DNA of 64,000 bases from AC-32 sp963772975 (lineage in GTDB: Bacteria > Actinomycetota > Thermoleophilia > Gaiellales > Gaiellaceae): contig CAVYZH010000010.1 in the NCBI GenBank assembly GCA_963772975.1, forward strand, positions 310,001 to 374,000, written 5' to 3'. The notes under the pieces are model-generated. The model was not told the DNA's origin. It saw nothing but the letters and a program-made list of their open reading frames with translations, and searched no databases. Positions 54,250 to 64,000 of this stretch are shown here, piece by piece (positions within the stretch are counted from its first letter, which is position 1; every line of letters starts with the position of its first letter). Both the position numbers and the translations under genes were made by a program.

Positions 54250-55971
54250 ATGATCGCTGTCATGGCGAAGACGCTCCCCCGTAACGCGGACGTGGCCGAG
54301 CAGCTCGAGCTTTTGGCCGACTTGCTCGAGATCGAGGGCCAGGCGGCCTTCCGCGTGCTTGCCTACCGCCGGGCGGCCGCGCGCGTGCGCGAGACGGGCA
54401 CACCCGTCGCTCAGCTGGCGCTCGATGGCACGGCCAAGGAGCTGCCCGGGATCGGCGCGACGATCCAGGACAAGATCGTCCAGATCGTGAACACGGGCGA
54501 GATCGAGGCGCTCTCGAAGCGCCGCAAGACGATCCCGCCCGAGGTGGTCGAGTTCCTGCACATCCCGGGTCTCGGCCCGAAGACGGTGCGCAAGATCTGG
54601 CAGGAGCTCGGAGTGACGACGCTCGCCGAGCTGAAGGAGGCGGCGCGCGCCCAGCGGTTGCGGACGCTCCCCGGCCTCGGCGCGAGGCTCGAGGAGAACA
54701 TCCTCAAGTCGACCGCCCGCAAGAAGAAGGCGACCGGCCCGCCGCGTGCCCTGCTCGGTCAGGCGCTGCCCGCGCTGCTCGCGGTGGTCGAGGTGCTCAA
54801 GGAGCACCCCGTCGCCGATCGGGTCTCCGAGGCCGGCAGCGCGCGCCGCCGCAAGGAGACCGTGCGCGACCTGGACATCATCGCCACCGCCAGCGACCCG
54901 AAGACGCTGACCGAGTACTTCACGCAGCTCGGCTGGGTCTCCGAGGTGGTAGCGAAGGGCGCGACGAAGGCGACCGTCGTCTCGCACGAGGGCTTCCGCT
55001 TCGACCTGCGCGTCGTCCCGCCCGAGAGCTACGGCAACCTGCTGCAGCACTTCACCGGCTCGAAGGAGCACAACCTCGCGCTGCGCGAGGATGCGCAGCG
55101 GCGCGGCTTCTCGGTCTCCGAGTACGGGATCACCGAGGTCGAGAGCGGCGAGGTCTTCACGGCCGAAAGCGAGGAGCAGGTGTACGAGCGGCTCGGCTAC
55201 GAGTACATCCCGCCCGAGCTACGCGAGAACGCCGGCGAGCTCGAGGCGGCGCGTGCAGGCGACTTGCCGCAGCTGGTCCAGCAGGCCCAGCTGCGCGGCG
55301 ACCTGCACACGCACTCGCACTGGTCGGCCGACGGCAAGAACTCGCTCGAGGAGATGGTCACGGCCGCCAAGGCGCGCGGCTACGCGTACTACGCGATCAC
55401 CGACCACTCGCACTACCTGCGCGAGGGCCGGATGGAGCAGCAGGCGAAGGAGATCGACGAGCTGGCGAAGCGGGTCGAGCCGCTCAAGCTGCTGAAGGGC
55501 GTCGAGGTGAACATCAAGGCCGACGGCACGCTCGACGTGCCCGACGAGGTGCTCGCCGAGCGCGACTGGGTGGTCGCGTCGATCCACACCGCCTTCGACC
55601 GCGAGCCGACCGAGCGGATCATGGCGACGATGGAGAACCCGCACGTGCACGTGATCGGACACCTGACCGGCCGCAAGATCACGCGGCGCGAGCCGATGGA
55701 GATCGACCTCGAGCGGGTGCTCGAGAAGGCGCTCGAGACCGGCACCTTCCTCGAGATCAACTCGCAGCCCGACCGGCTCGACCTGCGCGACGTGAACGCG
55801 CGCCTGGCGGGCGAGGCGGGCGTGCCGATCGTGATCTCGAGCGACGCGCATCAGATCAAGGCACTGGACTACGTCGACTTCGGCGTCGCCCAGGCCCGCC
55901 GCGCGTGGCTGACGGCCGGACAGGTCGCCAACACGCGCACCTGGACGCAGCTAAAGAAGCTGATGAAGTGA
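54250..55971 (+). CDS. polX: DNA polymerase X with PHP exonuclease domain
   Basis: A 573-residue PolX. Helix-hairpin-helix segments LPGIGATIQDKIVQI and IPGLGPKTVRKIWQELG lead to the nucleotidyltransferase site with GSARRRKETVRDLDII, in which the two Asp bind metal. The C-terminal PHP domain starts with LRGDLHTHSHWSADGKNS and carries further His clusters (AITDHSH, SSDAHQ). It fills gaps and removes unmatched 3' ends in base-excision or break repair, and could work with LigD. The stop overlaps the HAD gene as GTGA. MAKTLPRN at 54262 is an alternative start. Confidence 0.95.
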   Translation: MIAVMAKTLPRNADVAEQLELLADLLEIEGQAAFRVLAYRRAAARVRETGTPVAQLALDGTAKELPGIGATIQDKIVQIVNTGEIEALSKRRKTIPPEVVEFLHIPGLGPKTVRKIWQELGVTTLAELKEAARAQRLRTLPGLGARLEENILKSTARKKKATGPPRALLGQALPALLAVVEVLKEHPVADRVSEAGSARRRKETVRDLDIIATASDPKTLTEYFTQLGWVSEVVAKGATKATVVSHEGFRFDLRVVPPESYGNLLQHFTGSKEHNLALREDAQRRGFSVSEYGITEVESGEVFTAESEEQVYERLGYEYIPPELRENAGELEAARAGDLPQLVQQAQLRGDLHTHSHWSADGKNSLEEMVTAAKARGYAYYAITDHSHYLREGRMEQQAKEIDELAKRVEPLKLLKGVEVNIKADGTLDVPDEVLAERDWVVASIHTAFDREPTERIMATMENPHVHVIGHLTGRKITRREPMEIDLERVLEKALETGTFLEINSQPDRLDLRDVNARLAGEAGVPIVISSDAHQIKALDYVDFGVAQARRAWLTAGQVANTRTWTQLKKLMK

Positions 55972-56612
55972 GCCCGGGCCGTGTTCGCGCGGTCGTCTTC
56001 GACCTCTGGAACACGATCGCCGTCTGGCCCGAGGACCTCTGGGCCGAGACGCGGCCGCAGGTGGCCGAGCACCTCGGGCTGACGATCGAAGAGTTCGAGA
56101 CGCGCTGGTACGGCGACCTCGCGCACATGCGCGAAACCGGGCCGATCGAGGACGTGCTCGCGCTGTTCGACCTCTCGCCCGACGCGGTCGAACGGGTGAC
56201 CTCGCTGCGCCGGGCCGTCACGCGCAAGGGACTCGCGCCGGTCCCGGGCGCGGTCGAGACGATCACGGCGCTCCGCGAGCGCGGGCTCAAGATCGGCCTG
56301 ATCACCGTCTGCAGCGAGGACGTCGTCTCGCTCTGGGAGGAGACCGCGTTCCACGGGCTCTTCGACGCCGAGGTCTTCTCGGCCGCGGTCGGTCTGCGCA
56401 AGCCGGACCCGAAGATCTACCGCCTGGCGCTGGAGCTGCTGCACGTCGATCCGGGAGAGGCGGTCTTCGTCGGCGACGGCGCTAACGACGAGCTGGCCGG
56501 AGCAGAGCGCGTCGGCATGCGCGCGATCGGCGTCGACTCGCCCGGCGGTGAGCTCGGCGACTGGGGCGGCGCGGTCGTGCGGGAGCTACGGGAGCTGCTC
56601 GAGCTGGTCTAG
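55968..56612 (+). CDS. HAD-family hydrolase
   Basis: A 214-residue HAD hydrolase. Motif I is VVFDLWNTIAVWPED, motif II IGLITVCSEDVVS, motif III includes the Lys of GLRKPDPKIYRLAL and motif IV is VFVGDGANDELAGAERVG. The FDLWNT start resembles phosphoglycolate phosphatase-like and pyrimidine nucleotidase subfamilies; the substrate is unknown. The GTG at 55968 overlaps the polX stop. The end overlaps the convergent Nudix gene by 27 bases. Confidence 0.85.
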   Translation: MSPGRVRAVVFDLWNTIAVWPEDLWAETRPQVAEHLGLTIEEFETRWYGDLAHMRETGPIEDVLALFDLSPDAVERVTSLRRAVTRKGLAPVPGAVETITALRERGLKIGLITVCSEDVVSLWEETAFHGLFDAEVFSAAVGLRKPDPKIYRLALELLHVDPGEAVFVGDGANDELAGAERVGMRAIGVDSPGGELGDWGGAVVRELRELLELV

Positions 56613-57149
56613 CGCCGCGTCGTGCAGTGCGACGCGGTAGCGCCAGAGCGCGCGGCCGGTCTCGAGCAGGCGCGCGCGGATCGGGCCGGCAAGCTCCACG
56701 GTTGTCCCCCAGCGCGCGGCGCTGATCTCGTGCGTGTCGATCGGCCACAGCTGCTCCGCGTCCGTGCGCGCCGAGAAGACGTGCGTGCGCCAGTCGATCA
56801 CGCCGTCGGCTGCTCGGAAGGTGGCCTCCGTGCTGACAAGGAACCGCTCAAGCTCGATCTGGATCCCGAGCTCCTCCTTCGCCTCCCGCTCGACGCCGGT
56901 CTCGAAGTGCTCGCCCTGACGGACGCCTCCGCCCGGCGGCCGCCAGACGCCTTCCGGGTAGGACGGCTTCTGGATCAGCGCGAGCCGCCCGCGGGGGTCG
57001 AAGACGACGAAGGTGACGTCGTGGCGCCGCTCGGGCGAGCTGCCTGCGAGCGTGAACTCCTCGGCGCTCACCTCGCCCTCCCAGCGCAGCAGCTGCGGCT
57101 CGCCGTAGCGCTCGCGCAGCGGTGCCAGCACGGCCTCGGTCAGGTGCAT
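56586..57149 (-). CDS. Nudix hydrolase
   Basis: A 187-residue Nudix protein. The Nudix box GGGVRQGEHFETGVEREAKEELGIQ spans about residues 75-100 with all consensus Gly and Glu residues, and LALIQKPSYPEGVWRPPGG precedes it. It should hydrolyse a nucleoside diphosphate linked to X with Mg. The ATG at 57149 gives MHLTEAVLAPLRERYG; the frame upstream is random. It is divergent from the DMT transporter with only 23 bases between the starts. Confidence 0.9.
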   Translation of the reverse strand: MHLTEAVLAPLRERYGEPQLLRWEGEVSAEEFTLAGSSPERRHDVTFVVFDPRGRLALIQKPSYPEGVWRPPGGGVRQGEHFETGVEREAKEELGIQIELERFLVSTEATFRAADGVIDWRTHVFSARTDAEQLWPIDTHEISAARWGTTVELAGPIRARLLETGRALWRYRVALHDAALDQLEQLP

Positions 57150-57172
57150 CCGACGATGGTACGGTCGCGCGC

Positions 57173-57979
57173 ATGCCGCTCGACGCGCTGGCGCTGGCGC
57201 TCGGCGCCGCCGCGCTGCACGCCTTCTGGAACCTGCTGCTCGCGCGCGAGCGGGACACCGAAGGGGCCTCGGCGGTGGCGCTGCTCGCGCTGGTCGTCGT
57301 GCTGGCATTGCCGGCCGCGCTGACCTGGCGGATCGAGGCCGACGCGATCCCATTCATCACCGGCTCGGCCGCCCTCGAGCTCGCGTACATCGCCCTGCTC
57401 GCGACCGCGTACCGGCGGTACGAGCTGAGCCTGGTCTATCCGGTCGCGCGCGGGCTGGCGCCGGTGCTGGCACTGCTGCTCGTCGTCGCGGCGGGAGGCG
57501 CGCTGCCGTCCACGCTCGGCGTGATCGGCGTGCTTGCGGTGGCGCTCGGCGTGCTGCTCGTCCGCGGCGTCAAGGGCGATCTCGGCGGTTTCGTCTTCGG
57601 GATCGTGATCGCGGCCGCGATTGCCGGCTACACGGTGGTCGACCGCTACGGGATTCGCCACGCCGCCGCCGGGTCGTACCTGCTGCTCGTGATGCTCGGG
57701 CCGGCCGTCGTCTACTCGCTCGCAATCGGCCGCGCTCGGGTACGGGCGGCGGTCTCGCCGGCGACGGTCGTGATCGGCGCTGCCTTGGCCTCCGCCTACC
57801 TGCTGGTGCTGCTCGCGCTGCGGCTCGCGAGCGCGCCGGCGGTCGCCGCCGTGCGCGAATCGAGCGTTGTGATCGCGACTGCGCTCGCCGCGGTCGTGCT
57901 CCACGAGCGGGTCGGGCCGACGCGGCTAGTCGGCGCCTGCGTGGTCGTCGCCGGCGTTGCCCTCCTGGCCCTTTCCTAG
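57173..57979 (+). CDS. DMT/EamA-family transporter
   Basis: A 268-residue membrane protein with about ten hydrophobic segments in two homologous halves, for example LALGAAALHAFWNLLLAR and ASAPAVAAVRESSVVIATAL followed by VGACVVVAGVALLAL. The LARERDTEG and ELSLVYPVARGLAPVLALL regions are typical of EamA repeats. It probably exports or imports a small metabolite, sugar or amino acid derivative. ATG 57173 is chosen over upstream frames; its promoter shares the 23-base gap with the Nudix gene. Confidence 0.85.
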   Translation: MPLDALALALGAAALHAFWNLLLARERDTEGASAVALLALVVVLALPAALTWRIEADAIPFITGSAALELAYIALLATAYRRYELSLVYPVARGLAPVLALLLVVAAGGALPSTLGVIGVLAVALGVLLVRGVKGDLGGFVFGIVIAAAIAGYTVVDRYGIRHAAAGSYLLLVMLGPAVVYSLAIGRARVRAAVSPATVVIGAALASAYLLVLLALRLASAPAVAAVRESSVVIATALAAVVLHERVGPTRLVGACVVVAGVALLALS

Positions 57980-58056
57980 GTGCCAGACACGCGAACGGAA
58001 GCGACACAAGAGATCCACACTCCCTGCTCGGGGCGGAAAACTCCGGTGTCAGACAC
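57979..58056. repeat. Two REP-like half-palindromes
   Basis: GGTGCCAGACAC (57979-57990) and GGTGTCAGACAC (58045-58056) are near-identical 12-mers with an internal palindrome GTGTC-A-GACAC. They lie 66 bases apart between the DMT transporter and otsB stops, followed by GGGGTCAGAG. The bases between show nothing recognisable. Such GTGTCAGACAC units are seen as scattered extragenic repeats in other bacteria. Confidence 0.5.
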
Positions 58057-58060
58057 GGGG

Positions 58061-58768
58061 TCAGAGCGTTCGCAGCAGCTCGAGGAGCTTGGCCGGCGAA
58101 GCGACGACCAGGTCGGCCGCGGTCCGCAGTTCCGCCGGGCCCTCCGGGGACGCGACCGCGACCCGCACTGCGAGCTCGAGGCCGTCGAGGCCGCGGAACG
58201 CGTCGAGGTCGGTCGTGTCGTCGCCGGCGTAGAGCGCTCGCTCGAGGCCGCGCTCCGCTAGCAGCGCGCGCACCGCCGTACCCTTGTCGGCCTCGACCGG
58301 TGGCCGTAGCTCCAGCACCTTCCGGCCCCAGCGCGCCTCGAGCCCGGCCGCGCGAGCCCGCTCGGCGACGGCCTCGAGCGTCTGCCGCGCTTTGTCCTCG
58401 TCCGGCGCCTCGCGCCAGTGAAAGGCCACGGTTAGGCCCTTGTCCTCCAGCCACGGCCAGTCTTCCTCGGCGAACGGCAGCAGCACCTCGCGCCAGTGCT
58501 CGGCCTCGGGAGCGAGCTCGAGCCCATGGATGCCGACGTAGACGACCCCCTCGACCCCGACCATCCGAGCCGCCTCCTCGCCGGTCCGCCCGCTGATGCA
58601 CGCCACCAGCGCGTAGCGGCCGGCGAGCCGCCGCACCTCGGCGCGCGTCTCCTCCGGAACGACCGCCAGCTCCGGCCGCGCGACGATCGGCGCAAGCGTC
58701 CCGTCAACGTCGAGCAGCACGGCCGCCAGGCCGGTCTCGGAGCGCAGCCGCGCCAGCCGATCCTCCAC
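58061..58768 (-). CDS. otsB: Trehalose-6-phosphate phosphatase
   Basis: A 235-residue HAD phosphatase with LLDVDGTLAPIVARPEL (nucleophile Asp), ACISGRTGEEA (motif II), the Lys of VEADKGTAVRALL and YAGDDTTDLDAFRGL (motif IV). It removes phosphate from trehalose-6-phosphate; the synthase OtsA is not in the window. The GTG at 58768 gives VEDRLARLRSET. The open frame upstream is a shadow of the divergent transporter gene, whose GTG starts 18 bases away. Confidence 0.92.
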   Translation of the reverse strand: MEDRLARLRSETGLAAVLLDVDGTLAPIVARPELAVVPEETRAEVRRLAGRYALVACISGRTGEEAARMVGVEGVVYVGIHGLELAPEAEHWREVLLPFAEEDWPWLEDKGLTVAFHWREAPDEDKARQTLEAVAERARAAGLEARWGRKVLELRPPVEADKGTAVRALLAERGLERALYAGDDTTDLDAFRGLDGLELAVRVAVASPEGPAELRTAADLVVASPAKLLELLRTL

Positions 58769-58786
58769 ACCGCGCAGAATACGGCG

Positions 58787-59128
58787 GTGCGCTACCTCCT
58801 CATCGGCCTGGTCGCCGGGCTCTTCAGCGCCGTCTTCGGCGTTGGCGGCGGAATCGTGGTCGTGCCGCTGCTGATCCTGATCGCCCACTTCAGCGAGCGG
58901 CCGGCGATGGGAACCTCGCTCGCGGCGGTCGGCTTGATCGCGTTCGTCGGCGCCGTCAGCTACGGATTCCACGGCGAGCTGAAGCCCGGCGCCGCCGCAG
59001 TCGTCGGCTTGCCCGCTGCGGTCGGCGCCGTTTTCGGCACCGGCATACAGCAGCGCCTCGACGCGCGCACGCTCTCACTGGGCTTCGCCGCGCTCCTGGC
59101 CGGCATCGCGATCTGGCTGCTCGTCTGA
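58787..59128 (+). CDS. TauE/SafE half-transporter, first half
   Basis: A 113-residue membrane protein with four hydrophobic segments. The opening VRYLLIGLVAGLFSAVFGVGG is the first repeat of TauE/SafE transporters, with the family motif GVGGGIVVVPLL. TauE/SafE proteins usually have two such halves in one chain and export sulphite, sulphonates or other anions. The GTG at 58787 is the start; the stop overlaps the next gene's ATG by one base (TGATG), so the two halves should be made together as a pair. Confidence 0.85.
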   Translation: MRYLLIGLVAGLFSAVFGVGGGIVVVPLLILIAHFSERPAMGTSLAAVGLIAFVGAVSYGFHGELKPGAAAVVGLPAAVGAVFGTGIQQRLDARTLSLGFAALLAGIAIWLLV

Positions 59129-59511
59129 TGTGGGCGCTCGCGCTGGCGGCGGTGCTCGGCCTGGCCGCAGGCGTGCTCGCCGGCCTGTTCGGCGTCGGCG
59201 GCGGGATCCTGTTCGTGCCGACGCTCACGCTCGTGCTCGGGCTCACGCAGCTCCATGCCGAGGCAAGCTCGCTGCTCGCGATCCTGCCGGCGGCCGCGGC
59301 GGGCGTCTGGCGCCAGCGCGAATACGGGAACGTCCGCTGGCGTGTGGCGCTCCTGCTGGGTCTCGGGGCGATCGCGGGCGTGGAGGCGGGTGTCCAGATC
59401 GCGGAGTCGCTGCCCGAGCATGCGCTGCGGCGGCTGTTCGCGGTGCTCATGCTGGCCGTCGCCGCCCAGCTGGCCTGGCGGGCGCGGCAAAAACCGCCCT
59501 ATGCTTCCTGA
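59128..59511 (+). CDS. TauE/SafE half-transporter, second half
   Basis: A 127-residue membrane protein with four hydrophobic segments and the repeat motif LFGVGGGILFVPTL. It corresponds to the second half of TauE/SafE. Both GVGGG motifs, one per gene, are intact, so a two-chain transporter is plausible; the substrate is unknown. The last residues lie just before the next small gene, which follows in the same direction. Confidence 0.85.
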   Translation: MWALALAAVLGLAAGVLAGLFGVGGGILFVPTLTLVLGLTQLHAEASSLLAILPAAAAGVWRQREYGNVRWRVALLLGLGAIAGVEAGVQIAESLPEHALRRLFAVLMLAVAAQLAWRARQKPPYAS

Positions 59512-59512
59512 C

Positions 59513-59905
59513 GTGGCCAGCGTCGAAGAATTCTGGATCCCGCTCGTCGACGAGCCGATCGGCTCGATCGTCGCCGAGATCCAAGCGGAACGGCCGGAGA
59601 TCGCCGAGCTGGTGGACTCGCCGCGCCGCCTGCTCGCGTTCCGCACGTTCGCCTACATCCGGGTCGGGATCCTGCTCGGGCGCCTGCTCGTGGAGAACGA
59701 CGTCAAGCCGGACGAGAGCGTGACCTGGGCCGAGCAGCTGGCGCAGAGCAACGAGCACCACGAGAAGGTGGTGCGGGAGGTGCTGGCAGTGGCCGAGGAG
59801 GTCGCCGCCGACCCCGCGTATGCGGGCGAGCACCTAGGGCCGAACGACGAGGAGCGGCAGCGCTTCTCGGAGTTCGCCAAGCGCCATTTGGCCGCCGACA
59901 GCTGA
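59513..59905 (+). CDS. Conserved-looking helical hypothetical protein
   Basis: A 130-residue acidic, helical protein starting from GTG 59513, VASVEEFWIPLVDEPIG; the ATG at 59501 is an alternative that would overlap the upstream stop. It contains no membrane segment or metal motif, but has a probable helix bundle with NEHHEKVVREVLAV near the C-terminus. It follows the two transporter halves in the same direction, so it may belong to their operon. I do not recognise the family. Confidence 0.6.
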   Translation: MASVEEFWIPLVDEPIGSIVAEIQAERPEIAELVDSPRRLLAFRTFAYIRVGILLGRLLVENDVKPDESVTWAEQLAQSNEHHEKVVREVLAVAEEVAADPAYAGEHLGPNDEERQRFSEFAKRHLAADS

Positions 59906-59935
59906 ATTCGCGCGTCAGACTCCGTCATCTCTGCT

Positions 59936-59941
59936 CATAAT
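59936..59941 (+). promoter_or_regulatory. -10 box of a probably leaderless secreted peptidase gene
   Basis: CATAAT lies nine bases before the GTG at 59951, so transcription would start on or next to the start codon. No Shine-Dalgarno is visible, which fits a leaderless transcript. Confidence 0.4.
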
Positions 59942-59950
59942 GCGTGGACG

Positions 59951-61417
59951 GTGGGGAAGCGGCTCACGATTCTCGTGGCGCTGGCTGGTCTCTTCGTCCT
60001 GCTCGCAGGGGCGGGAGGCGCCGGCGGCGCCGGCGCGACTGCGGGCGCGTCGGCCGGCGCGGTGGCGATCCGCGTCGTCGTGCCCGGCCAGGTCGGCGCG
60101 GAAGCGGGCGCGATCTCGTCGCCGCCCTACCACGCCGCCTTCGGCTCCGGCTTTACCTACCCGGCCGACGGCTCAATCGTCAGCACGGGACCGATCAGCA
60201 CGTCGGCTTCCAGCGACTCCGGCACCTCCGGGGTCGCCGCGGCGACGAGCCAGGTGCAGACGCTCAGCCTCTTCGGCGGTGAGATCACGGCCGAGACGGT
60301 CAAGGGCGCGGCGCACGGCTCGACCCGCGGCCGCACTGCGAGAGGCGACTTCGCCGGCGCGACCATCTCGTCGCTGACGGTGCTCGGCTCGGTAACCGCC
60401 GCCGCGCTGAACGGCCGCGTCGAGCTCGGCGACTGGGGCTACCTCGTGACGCTCGAGCAAGGCACGGACGTCAGCTCCGGTGCTGGCGGTACGCAAGGCT
60501 TCCACGGCTTCGTGACCGCGCTCGCCGTCCACCTGACCGCGCCGCACGGCTCCCTGCCTGCCGGCGCCGAGATCCGGATCGGCTACGCGGAGGCGAACGT
60601 CCAGGCGAGTGTCGGGCCGGCGCCGAAGCCGGTCGCCCCCGGCCCGGTCTCGAAGCAGCCGGAGCACGCGAAGCCGAAGCAGACACCCATTGCGCCTGAG
60701 CCGACCAGGAACGGCCGCTCGTCACGCCCGCTGCTGGCGATGCCCACCGGCCTGCAGCCGCAGCTGACCGCAGGCGGCTACGTCTTCCCCGTCTACGGCC
60801 CCGTGTCGTACGGCAACAGCTTCGGCGCCTTCCGCGGCGACGTCGCCGGGAACTGGCACCACGGTGACGACATCTTCGCGCCGCTGGGCGCGCCGATCCT
60901 CGCCTGCGCCGACGGGCTCGTGTTCTCGGTCGGCTGGAACGACGTCGGCGGCAACCGGCTCTGGCTGCGCGACTCGCAGGGGAACGAGTTCTACTACGCG
61001 CACCTCTCGGCGTTCACGCCGGTCGCCCGCAACGGGATGCACGTCAAGGCGGGCGAGATGCTCGGCTTCGTCGGCAACACCGGCGACGCCCAGGGCACGC
61101 CGACGCACCTCCACTTCGAGGTGCACCCGTCCGCATTGCTCTTCATGGGCTACGACGGCGCGGTCAACCCGACGCCCTACCTGGACGCGTGGAAGCACCT
61201 GCAGGACGTGCGCTTCTCGAACGTCGCGAGCTGGCTCGCCAAGACCGGAATCGCCGACCCGGCGCCGAAGCCGGCCGCGATCGTGCTGCAGGTCTCGGAC
61301 ATCTCCGCGGCGAGCGGGCTCGAGCCCGGTTCGCTGCAGCGCGCGATGTCAGCGCGTGCCCGCGGCACCGAGGGCCAGGTGGCCCGGTCGCTCGGGCTGC
61401 GGACTAGACGGCCCTAG
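59951..61417 (+). CDS. Secreted M23-family metallopeptidase
   Basis: A 488-residue exported protein. The signal peptide MGKRLTILVALAGLFVLLAG (first codon GTG) is followed by a Gly/Ala-rich stretch, a repeat-rich domain and a proline-rich linker (about residues 215-255), and the M23 peptidase domain with FRGDVAGNWHHGDDIFAP and, as zinc ligands, the HxH of PTHLHFEVHP. It should cut peptidoglycan peptide cross-links. The C-terminal 60 residues form an unrecognised tail. It is convergent with the next gene, overlapping by four bases. Confidence 0.9.
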   Translation: MGKRLTILVALAGLFVLLAGAGGAGGAGATAGASAGAVAIRVVVPGQVGAEAGAISSPPYHAAFGSGFTYPADGSIVSTGPISTSASSDSGTSGVAAATSQVQTLSLFGGEITAETVKGAAHGSTRGRTARGDFAGATISSLTVLGSVTAAALNGRVELGDWGYLVTLEQGTDVSSGAGGTQGFHGFVTALAVHLTAPHGSLPAGAEIRIGYAEANVQASVGPAPKPVAPGPVSKQPEHAKPKQTPIAPEPTRNGRSSRPLLAMPTGLQPQLTAGGYVFPVYGPVSYGNSFGAFRGDVAGNWHHGDDIFAPLGAPILACADGLVFSVGWNDVGGNRLWLRDSQGNEFYYAHLSAFTPVARNGMHVKAGEMLGFVGNTGDAQGTPTHLHFEVHPSALLFMGYDGAVNPTPYLDAWKHLQDVRFSNVASWLAKTGIADPAPKPAAIVLQVSDISAASGLEPGSLQRAMSARARGTEGQVARSLGLRTRRP

Positions 61418-61821
61418 CCGCCGTTGCCGGACGACCCGTAGCCGAACTCCTCGTCCTCGCCGAAGATCTTGTCCTTCAGCCAGCGCCGCGTCTCGGGGCC
61501 TGTTAGCGGGTTGAAGAGGATGCCGATGGCGATTCCGGTGAGGAGCAGCGTGCTGTTGCGCCCCTTGCGGTCGTGGTGCCCCTGGACGCGGTCGGCTGCG
61601 TCACGCAGGTCCTGAATCGCCGAGCGGAGCTGGTCCTGAATCTCCTTGTCACTTGCAACCCTCGTCGCCACACCCGTCACGCCGCGGTTGGCGAGCAGCT
61701 CGTCGTAGACGCCACGCGCGGTGGCGAAGGCGCTGCGCAGGTTCTCCCGGAGCACTTCGTCCTCGAGCGCGCGCTTGACGTAGGGCTTCGCATCCTCGAT
61801 CCGGTCTCTCGCCTTGGCCAT
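61414..61821 (-). CDS. YtxH-like helical membrane protein
   Basis: A 135-residue protein beginning MAKARDRIEDAKPYVKRAL. A long amphipathic helical region is followed by one hydrophobic segment STLLLTGIAIGILFNPLTGP and a short tail ending GYGSSGNGG. The helix-then-GLLFAP-like segment resembles YtxH-type stress proteins, but the match is loose. It lies 62 bases downstream of lon in the same direction, so it may be cotranscribed with it. Function unknown. Confidence 0.65.
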   Translation of the reverse strand: MAKARDRIEDAKPYVKRALEDEVLRENLRSAFATARGVYDELLANRGVTGVATRVASDKEIQDQLRSAIQDLRDAADRVQGHHDRKGRNSTLLLTGIAIGILFNPLTGPETRRWLKDKIFGEDEEFGYGSSGNGG

Positions 61822-61883
61822 CGGGGCCGTCCTTTCGCTCGCTTGCTGGCGGGGATTCTCTACTACCCTAGCCGCGCTTCGCG

Positions 61884-64000
<2,117 letters not shown>

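Overview
The window reads as the replication-origin region of a GC-rich actinobacterial-type chromosome. The gene order rpmH-rnpA-yidD-yidC-jag-rsmG-parA-parB on one side and dnaA-dnaN-recF-DUF721-gyrB-gyrA on the other, with transcription diverging between rpmH and dnaA, is the classic origin layout. GTG, TTG and apparent CTG starts, GTGA/ATGA stop-start overlaps, leaderless promoters, a DUF721 gene between recF and gyrB, and a stand-alone LigD point to Actinomycetota, and the overall look suggests the Thermoleophilia (Gaiella/Solirubrobacter side). That placement is inference from gene content; GyrB carries a long insert typical of Gram-negative gyrases, unlike that of streptomycetes or mycobacteria.

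Layout. Positions 1-7563 (mostly minus strand): the end of a bifunctional-nuclease gene, tRNA-Ile, a few small or secreted proteins, then the partition/membrane-insertion/ribosome block. Positions 7564-7890 hold DnaA-box-like repeats and are the best oriC candidate. Positions 7891-17489 (plus): replication initiation, sliding clamp, recombination, gyrase and a MerR-like regulator. Positions 17486-23750: GalT-like transferase, slipin/NfeD pair, secreted peptidoglycan amidase, biotin ligase and an ECF-type sigma factor. Positions 23851-28208: a type II fatty-acid operon fabZ-fabH-fabD-fabG-fabF without acpP; accD-accA follow at 33407-35183, so with birA the window covers much of malonyl-CoA supply and chain elongation. 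Between them lie a large cyclase-ATPase-TPR signalling protein, a lipoprotein esterase, a haloacid-dehalogenase-like protein and a zinc-ribbon arginase-like protein.

Positions 35417-46044: LigD, a frameshifted rsgA with a striking leader-peptide region, an ABC transporter with GNAT protein and NDH-2, a decayed DUF1272 zinc protein, a DDAH-like enzyme, an ECF42-type sigma/YCII pair and a secreted HExxH protein. Positions 46052-64000: an MrfA-type helicase, a methyltransferase, a TPP-riboswitch-controlled thiD-thiM-thiE-thiL operon, a frameshifted DppB-like permease, thioredoxin, a polyprenol-phosphate glycosyltransferase, PolX, HAD and Nudix hydrolases, a DMT transporter, trehalose phosphatase, a split TauE/SafE transporter, a secreted M23 peptidase and the C-terminal two thirds or more of Lon.

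Most of the window is housekeeping. The most unusual items are the leader peptide and alternative hairpins ahead of rsgA, an intrinsic-terminator-like hairpin touching the gyrB start codon, native gyrase residues at two quinolone-resistance positions, a DnaA-box-like cluster 27 kb from dnaA, CTG starts at fabG and galT, and three one-base frameshifts that all fall in C-rich runs and may be assembly errors.
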